A DNA stretch of 64,000 nucleotides from Deinandra increscens subsp. villosa (lineage: Eukaryota > Streptophyta > Magnoliopsida > Asterales > Asteraceae): assembly GCA_039602395.1 (NCBI GenBank), contig JBCNJP010000003.1, forward strand, positions 28,870,140 through 28,934,139. Reading direction: 5' to 3'. A program made the translations under genes and the position numbers. The notes beneath the pieces are model-generated. The model was given only the letters and a program-made list of their open reading frames with translations. It did not search any database and was not told where the DNA came from. This document shows positions 57,764 through 64,000 of the stretch, piece by piece. The stretch's first letter is position 1. Every line of letters begins with the position of its first letter.

Positions 57764-58496
57764 ATGTTATTTCTTAGTTGGTATTCTAGCGATATCAATA
57801 GGTGTTTAGGAACTCTAGCGAGCCTAGATAGGAAATGGTGATTATGCATGTTCAATAATCTGTCTTGTTTGAAGTATGTCTTTGTGTTTGGTCGTGAATC
57901 TTAGCTTCCATGTCTTGGGTAAAAGGAATAGTGAAATGACTAGATATACTGCATATGTTATGGCATGTAATTAGGTTATAAGTTATTAGTCTATTATGGT
58001 TAGTCAGAATAGGATTGGTTTATGATCCTAGGTCTTAGATCATGTGTTTAGTGTCCTATAGCTCGGTCATTAATTCATGGATACTTCATTATGGATGTGG
58101 TTTTAATTGCTGATTTATGAGTTTAGTGACTATAAATCTATTAGACAGTTACTTTAAAAATATCAATGCCAGATCTAGGTAATGCATGAATAGTGATCAG
58201 TCTTAGATGATATATGTTCTAGATTCTGATTTTATATCTATTTCATTATTACTACCTTTAATTTGTTTTCTTATTTGCTTTCCGACAGTTATTAGGAATT
58301 GTGACAGAATCCTAATGATGATAATTAGGTTTAGTTTGATTATACCATTGCTTCCTTAGGTCGACCCTGAGTTTTCTCTTTGTGCTACTATACGATAGAT
58401 CCATTTTCCTACTGCATGCGAAGTTAAAAGATGATTTAGGTTTATAAATTTAAAGGTCCTTTTTGCGTATTTATTTATATATACTCGTGTGTATCA
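57764..58496 (+). repeat. Athila-lineage 5' LTR, right part of the split host LTR
   Basis: It continues from 46145 across the inserted Athila element. It ends CGTGTGTATCA at 58496 just before a tRNA-Asp primer site. The last 430 bp recur inverted at 27831-28237. Its U5 contains CTTCCTTAGGTCGACCCTGAG, shared with 45530-45545. Confidence 0.8.
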
Positions 58497-58505
58497 AAGG
58501 CTTTT

Positions 58506-58523
58506 TGGCGTCGTTGCCGGGGA
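58506..58523 (+). other. Primer binding site, tRNA-Asp type
   Basis: TGGCGTCGTTGCCGGGGA follows the LTR end by nine bases and differs from the tRNA-Asp complement at one position. It marks the plus-strand Athila-lineage element that runs to the window end. Confidence 0.9.
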
Positions 58524-58586
58524 AGCAAGTCGTCATTCTGGACCTCGTTAGGTTAGTTAGCTTAGGTAGTCTTTCTTTTCTGTTTT

Positions 58587-59270
58587 GTGTTTTTGCTTTC
58601 AAAATTTCAAAAAAACCAAAAAAATCAGAAAACCCTAAAAACCCAAAAAACTAATTCTTCTGTTATTTCCACTCGTGCGAACCGTCCATTTCTGATTCAA
58701 GCTTTTGAAGATCCTGAACGTGTTATACACCAAGCACGAAGGATGGGGGATGCAGCGCAGCATTCGATCGCTAATGATGCCAAGCCTACCCTCGAAGGAG
58801 GGCAGTCAAGCATCACAAGACCCACCATTCAAGGGAAGTTCGAGATCAAGCCTGTAGTCATCCAGATGTTTCAGAACACGTCCCGATTCCACGGATTAGC
58901 AGAGGAGTGTCCACACGCGCACCTTGACACCTTTCTCAAAATGTGTGACACCTTCAAACTCGATGGTCTCACTAACGATGCAGTCTTGCTTTGTTTGTTT
59001 CCATTCACTCTGGCAGACAATGCCAAAACTTGACTTAAGACCCTACCAGCAGGTTCCATCACAACATGGGATCAGTTGGCAGAGAACTTCTTAGTTAAGT
59101 ACTTCCCTCTCTCAAAACTACTCGTATTCGTAATAACATTACCACATTTTCCCAAGACGAGGAGGAAGGTCTACATGAAGCCTGGGAAAGATATAGGGGG
59201 TTACTACGAAAATGTCCTCACCACAATATGGACTCGTGGTTCCAAGTGCAGTATTTTTACAACGGGTTGA
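58587..59270 (+). pseudogene. Athila-lineage gag core (damaged)
   Basis: The open frame 58587-59033 contains PFLIQAFEDPERVIHQARRM, FEIKPVVIQMFQN and FHGLAEECPHAHLDTFLKMCDTFK, then LFPFTLADNAKT, where a TGA replaces the conserved Trp before LKTLPAGSITTWDQLAENFLVKYFP. A frameshift near 59120 and another near 59200 follow (YKELLRKCPH-type sequence is broken). The gag forms particles. The start is uncertain because the K/N-rich opening codons (58587-58660) look non-coding. Confidence 0.75.
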
Positions 59271-59950
59271 GCAATCCCACCCGTATGCACGTTGATTCCT
59301 CATCGGGAGTATCAATTCTCAGCCAAACTCCGGCTGATGCCATATAATTAATTAAGAGTCTAGCAGCCATAAGCTATGACTGGTAGCCTTCGAGAGGTCG
59401 CCAAATCTCTAACCCTAAGCAGCCTGGCATTCATGCCATTGACGATGTCACTACATTAAATGGAAAAATTGAAGCTCTAACGAGCCAGGTGAATCATCTA
59501 ACCACTAAAATTAACGGTTGTGATGCATGTGACAGTGCTAATACCTTGGATAAGTGTCCTGTTTTCGCAGCTACGTTAACTGAGCAGGTTGAATCTACTC
59601 AAAATTTATATGCCCGCTCATTCGACCAATCCAATCGTCAACCCTTCAACTCAGATAACAGGAACCAGTCCAGTAGCTCCTGGCAAAATCCAAATTCGAA
59701 TTCCAATTTCAATAATTCCAATCAACCTTATCGATCACCTCACTATAACCAAGGTGAGCCATCTAAATTGGATAAATTAGAAAAATTAGTCCAAAGTCTA
59801 GTGAATGCTGACAGTAAACACGATACTGAAATTAAAAACCAGCAAGCTAGTATCCAGAATATGGAGAGACATCTAGGGTAAATATCCAATCTTTTGTCCA
59901 AAAGAAAAAAAGGGTGAATTTCCTGGCAACACTGAGGTAAACCCTAATGA
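59271..59950 (+). pseudogene. Gag C-terminal segment with partial knuckle and coiled region
   Basis: The open frame 59489-59881 includes GCDACDSANTLDKCP, which fits the CX2C..C pattern seen in Athila gag, then an Asn/Ser/Gln-rich linker, and LDKLEKLVQSLVNADSK..IKNQQASIQNMERHLG, a coiled helix normally just before the protease. A stop follows at 59879. Confidence 0.65.
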
Positions 59951-59960
59951 CAGTGTCAAC

Positions 59961-60743
59961 ATGATCTCCATCATTGATTTAGAAAAAGAATCACTTGAGA
60001 AAAAGTGTGCCCAACTGAGAGACCACACTCGTGCACTTCAGAAGATGCAGTTGGAGGAATACTATGAAGAAAACAAGGAAGACATCGAAGAAGAACGCAA
60101 ATATCAACAATTCCTCGATCTCATCCTTGAACGCGACGCTAATGGAGAAGATATCTCGCATTCATACGAAGGTTATCTCCTAATCAATTCCTTTCTTATG
60201 TTTCTTTTTTGTAATCTGAAAAGTTCATCTCGGGCCTCTATGCCCAAAACTGCTTTTGAACTACCGGAAAAGCGAAAGGATCCGGGCAGTTTCATTATTC
60301 CCTGCGGATTTGGATCTTCATCCACTGTAGATGCATTGGCAGACTTAGGCTCTAGCATAAGCTTTATGCCTTACTCCACATATAGAAAGCTCGAGATAGG
60401 CCTATTGCAGCCAATAAGTCACAATATACAAATGGCTGACCAATCGTATATCAATCCCAAGGGGATTGTCAAGGATATAATAGTTGATATTGAGAATCTA
60501 AAGTTTCCAGCAGATTTCATAGTGCTTGACGTTCCTGTTAATAAATTCCATCCTATCATTTTAGGACATCCATTTCTGGCTACCGCCAAGACACTAATCA
60601 ATCTGGAGGCTGAGCGTATCACCTTGAGATGTGGTGAAAATAAAATCTCATATGCACCTATGCAGACCAATCTCAAGGAGCTCATCTTCAAGGATAAAGA
60701 GGAGACCATATGCTTATTGCAGTCCACTAACTCGAAAGAGTGA
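59961..60743 (+). CDS. Athila-lineage aspartic protease domain
   Basis: This is a 260-codon open frame. Residues 1-75 are charged and helical. The protease spans about residues 95-245: KTAFELPEKRKDPGSFIIPC, ALADLGSSISFMPYSTYRKL (active-site Asp in D-L-G-S), IVVDIENLKFPADFIVLD and PIILGHPFLATAKTLINLEAERITLR. The active-site and flap words are present. It would process gag and pol products, but no RT, RNase H or integrase follows. Confidence 0.85.
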   Translation: MISIIDLEKESLEKKCAQLRDHTRALQKMQLEEYYEENKEDIEEERKYQQFLDLILERDANGEDISHSYEGYLLINSFLMFLFCNLKSSSRASMPKTAFELPEKRKDPGSFIIPCGFGSSSTVDALADLGSSISFMPYSTYRKLEIGLLQPISHNIQMADQSYINPKGIVKDIIVDIENLKFPADFIVLDVPVNKFHPIILGHPFLATAKTLINLEAERITLRCGENKISYAPMQTNLKELIFKDKEETICLLQSTNSKE

Positions 60744-61048
60744 GTCTTTTCTTTAACTTTATCTGAAATCCCTCAGGGGGTGTCATCTGAACCAACAAGT
60801 TTAGTTCCTAGCTTGTTGAATCTTCAATATGTTAACCCACTCATTGATTCCAAAAACCCAAAGATTGAGCCAGCTGACTAGAAGGTGTGTTCATGCCTTC
60901 ACTTTCCAAAAATCTGAGTGAAGGTGGGTCTGGCTGAAGACCCTATAAAAACTTAGCGCTACTTGGGAGGCAACCCAATTTCAATTTTTATCATTTCGTT
61001 TCTTTTTTTTGTTTTGTTCGTAAGATGAAACTTGTTAAGTTTTTATTC
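60744..61048 (+). other. Post-pol tail joined directly to protease
   Basis: GGTCTGGCTGAAGACC followed by ACTTAGCGCTACTTGGGAGG at 60951-60970 is the conserved non-coding word that normally follows integrase in Athila/Tat elements. Here it is within 250 bp of the protease, so about 2.5-3 kb of RT-RNase H-integrase is missing. A few non-coding codons lie between. Confidence 0.65.
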
Positions 61049-61053
61049 GAATT

Positions 61054-63159
61054 TGTAAGGCCCCAATCCCAATTACATGTATTCACCTCGTTTTTAATAT
61101 CAGAGTGTGAAAGTTCATATCTTATATATATAAAACGTCCGTCCATTACCATGCCACATTTACAAAATCAGGTGTTTGACACCATTAACCCCATAGCAAT
61201 ACACAAAACATTCACATTAACAAACATAAACATCTAGGTTCCATAATATGTGATGTTCGGTTCCAAGCTCTTCGATTCGATCCCGACCCGTCTACGATTG
61301 ATTACCTGCCAACAACGCTAGTAACACATTAGTATTGATGGCACATATGAGCATTCAACACAATACATCAATTAAAAACAAGAAAACAAAACAAAAACCC
61401 GGCCAGCAGCTCCAAGCGTATCGCTTGGAGCTCCTGGACTTCCAGGCGATACGCCTGGAGCCTGATTTCCAGGGCTCCAGGCCAATTTTGCCATACTTAG
61501 CCATTTTTCTGCATTTTTCAGTTTGGTTAACCACCAAACTATCAAACCTGGATTTTTAGCACCATAAGCTTATAGTTACCTGCAATATGAAGATTTCACT
61601 CAAATTCACAAATGTCATATCCGAATTCATTATTCCGAATAAGGTAATAGGAACTTCTTACCCGACCTGTTTGACCCGCTAACACACAAGTCACAAGATC
61701 AGCTTATGTTTATGCTTTCAATTAGAATTACTTCATTATAATTTTCCCCTTAGCACACACACTATGTGCTAATCCACTTAAATTCGATGTTGGGACAATT
61801 CGAGACCCCCAACACTCTCATAGGTTCTCGTCTTGCCACAACATCCAGCTCAACCCAATTTGGGTCATATACTACGATCCTAGTTAGTCATTTACATAAC
61901 CAACTTTTCAATTTGATTTCCCAATACCCTCTACACATAAAGCTCATCAAATTTTCTGCTTTAACATCAAATTGTAACCCACTAGTTAACACCAATCACT
62001 AGTTACTACGTGTTACCTTTTAAGCTTTGTTCTTGCCTTCGCGTTGATGGTTTGCACTTCATCCCGCTTCACTTATAGTCATTATGATGCTTAGATTACC
62101 ATTGCACATTCATAGGTCACACAATTATCATACCAACACTTAGATAACTCATTAAACCCGCATACATACAAGTCCACTCTCAATCAAACATTTTATCAAA
62201 CACCTTAGGTGCTTACATTAAATCCTACTTAATGAGTAGCCTACAATCTTTCATCCTATCCATTTTCATCATATATGCATTCTACAATATATCACAACTT
62301 AATTCACCAATATTCAACTCATACACATAATAAATCTTCACTCAAGCATTTCATCAAACACCTTATATGCATAATTGGTGTTCTACAAGTTTAGAAGCTT
62401 TCATGCTTACATTATACCCACAAATCATCATACTATAAAATTTTCAGCTTTTACACTAAATCAATTATTCCTAACAGTTTACTAGCATACATGGTGCACA
62501 ATTAACCAGCCCACATCACCCATTCACCATGGATGTCAAAATCCATGAGGTGGGGTTTGACCTCCACCTCAACCTCTATAAATAACACACAATTCAGTCA
62601 TGCAAGCAGTAATTTAACTTCATCTAGGCACATAAGCACATAATAACACAGATTTCAACCTCAATTTGATCTTTAGAAGAAATTCATAAAAATCTCCATG
62701 TTCATGGAAGCACTTACTTGACAGAAATCATGAACTCTAAGGTGGAAATCAGAAAATAGAAGGCTTCCTATGCTTGAATTCGACCTCCTACACCAATTCC
62801 TCCAATCTACTAGCTTCAATTTGAGATTTCTAGCAAGAACTAGGTTTTTCTCTCCACTCTCCCTCTCTGGTCGCGATTACAAAGTCTGGGGTAGTCCCAG
62901 ACTTGTTTATTCACCAATATTACAGCTAGGTCCCTCTAGTTTCATATTTTTATAAAAATTTAGCCAAAACCCTTAATTACACAATCAATCCTCTAACTTT
63001 CTTTAGTTTAGTCATCTATTATAAAGTTAACCTTTTTAACTAGGAGATCCCCGTTAACTAACCCGGGTAACCATCTTAATCCGCTTATTTCACCAAACTC
63101 AAATAAAAACGCAAATTAAATAATATTAGCTCAAGTTATTTCGAAACCGGGATGTTACA
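61054..63159 (-). repeat. Solo gypsy LTR with GAATT target duplication
   Basis: 2106 bp, with ends TGTAAG..TGTTACA (plus strand) and the direct repeat GAATT at 61049-61053 and 63160-63164. On the minus strand it has a TATA-like TTTATAAAAAT near 62950, a GA-rich leader near 62870, and the phrase TTCATATTGCAGGTAA near 61580, matching LTRs at 42420 and 2170, so I read it as minus. There is no primer site or PPT, so it arose by LTR-LTR recombination. It contains two perfect dyad hairpins at 61408-61432 and 61441-61459. Confidence 0.9.
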
Positions 63160-63284
63160 GAATTACATCAATTCAATCGACTTACTCGATTGGATTTGTC
63201 CTTTCTTCATATTTCGTTTCCTCAACTGATCAAAGTTTGCTTAAATTTGAACAAAAAGAAGTTCTGTGAAAATTATGTTTCGAG

Positions 63285-63395
63285 CATCGTAACGACCCGT
63301 TACCTTGTAACGGCTCGTAACGAAAGTTTGACCTAACGGCTCATGTTCTCGATACGGCTCGTTACCGACTTACTTTCAGAACTTATAAATAGAAT
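63285..63395 (+). promoter_or_regulatory. Promoter-like module before a second third-ORF start
   Basis: A dyad at 63289-63303 (arms GTAACG/CGTTAC, loop ACC) and related copies to 63365 (TAACGGCTCGTTA types) are followed by ACTTATAAATAG at about 63383-63394. More copies of the motif lie at 63775-63850 in the leader. This mirrors the U3-TATA order of Athila LTRs but sits in the internal region. Confidence 0.55.
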
Positions 63396-63902
63396 TCTCC
63401 AGACGAAATTTCAAAACCCTAAATCGCATTGGACGGTTCCTAGGGCATTCTTGGTCGATCAACGGTACGAATTTCACTTTTCTTCATTGTTTTATCTTGG
63501 TTTCCAAGAAAGAACAATTCGAATATCAATTCTTTTCAAGTTTCTGCCTTTTTCTTGAGATCACAATAGTTTCTTTACCCCTGTTGTGTTCTCCATTCCA
63601 TAAATTTTATGATCATCACACTTGATTCTTAAATTTTTCAATTATGATCTTTGTAAATGATTAAGTGTAGGGATGGCAACAAGTTCCCATCCCTAATTCA
63701 CATTAAATTGCTAATTTTTGATCATGTAATATTCCGATCAGAAACATAATTTTTTTAAAATCTTCGAAAACTAGCTCGTAACGACCCATTACCCCTCCTT
63801 TACAGAATATTTGGTCTAACGACTCATTAGCCTGTAACGAGCCGTGACGCCAGTGCAGTTTCATTGTTTTGTATTTTTATTTGTCTCGTTGTTTTCTCGT
63901 AG
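63396..63902 (+). promoter_or_regulatory. Leader with probable intron ending at the ORF start
   Basis: A candidate donor is CAACG|GTACGAATTT near 63463. The acceptor TTGTTTTCTCGTAG ends at 63902, directly before ATG. The segment between is T-rich and has no coding content. The layout parallels 50806-51483. Confidence 0.4.
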
Positions 63903-64000
63903 ATGAAAGGCAAGCGTCCTGTTGTTGAAGTCACCAATGTGAGGAGCCATGACAAGGAAGCCAGTTCCTCTCGGATGAATCGCGAAAAGCCCATGAAACA
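63903..64000 (+). CDS. Start of Athila third ORF, cut by window end
   Basis: ATG at 63903 opens a frame without stops to the end of the window (MKGKRPVVEVTNVRSHDKEA.., then SSSRMNREKPMK). The basic, Ser-rich start resembles the third ORF at 50802. Only 32 codons are visible, so the identity rests on position (after the pol tail of an Athila element) and on the shared upstream promoter-like layout. Confidence 0.45.
   Translation, partial: MKGKRPVVEVTNVRSHDKEASSSRMNREKPMK

Overview
The window looks like plant nuclear DNA from a repeat-rich eudicot chromosome. The gag and pol sequences read most like those of Asteraceae, but that is recall and not a search result. I found no rRNA, CRISPR array, bacterial operon, or convincing host protein-coding gene. 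Nearly everything I can assign is LTR retrotransposon in several nested layers, plus about 3.3 kb that reads like transferred mitochondrial DNA (NUMT). Layout: 1-10546 is a mosaic of gypsy pieces: a minus-strand LTR at the left edge, a head-to-head plus-strand LTR ending in an initiator-Met tRNA primer site, gag remnants on both strands, a 2.3-kb minus LTR at 6280-8608, and a second copy of the first LTR at 9546-10546. 10547-23442 is a large plus-strand Ty3/gypsy element with LTRs of about 4.1 kb and decayed gag, protease, reverse transcriptase (RT), RNase H and a shrunken integrase. 23785-27830 is an Athila-like LTR that appears split by the NUMT at about 24050-27395. 27831-30019 holds an LTR fragment and copia-like 3' sequence. 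30025-37350 is a minus-strand gypsy element bounded by the 5-bp target duplication ATGTT, with the 3' half of pol and most of its 3' LTR deleted. 37356-46150 contains more LTR fragments and a copia gag remnant. 46151-57758 is a young minus-strand Athila-lineage element bounded by AGTTG, inserted in the LTR of another Athila-lineage element. That host element runs on the plus strand from 57764 to the window end and is itself interrupted by a solo LTR at 61054-63159 bounded by GAATT. The elements work, or worked, as LTR promoter, tRNA primer site, gag (particle), protease, RT/RNase H, integrase, polypurine tract and second LTR. Every one seen here is disabled by nonsense codons, frameshifts or large deletions, so recent copies must have moved with help from others. 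The most unusual signals are three. First, short near-perfect inverted repeats with 2-3 nt loops and CG-containing arms, such as CCAAGCG-TAT-CGCTTGG, recur in LTRs and spacers of apparently unrelated elements, often just upstream of a TATA box. Second, promoter-like modules with a leader intron sit in front of the extra third ORF in two Athila elements. Third, 13 copies of a TAGCGRACTT motif are spaced about 20 bp apart within one gag region.
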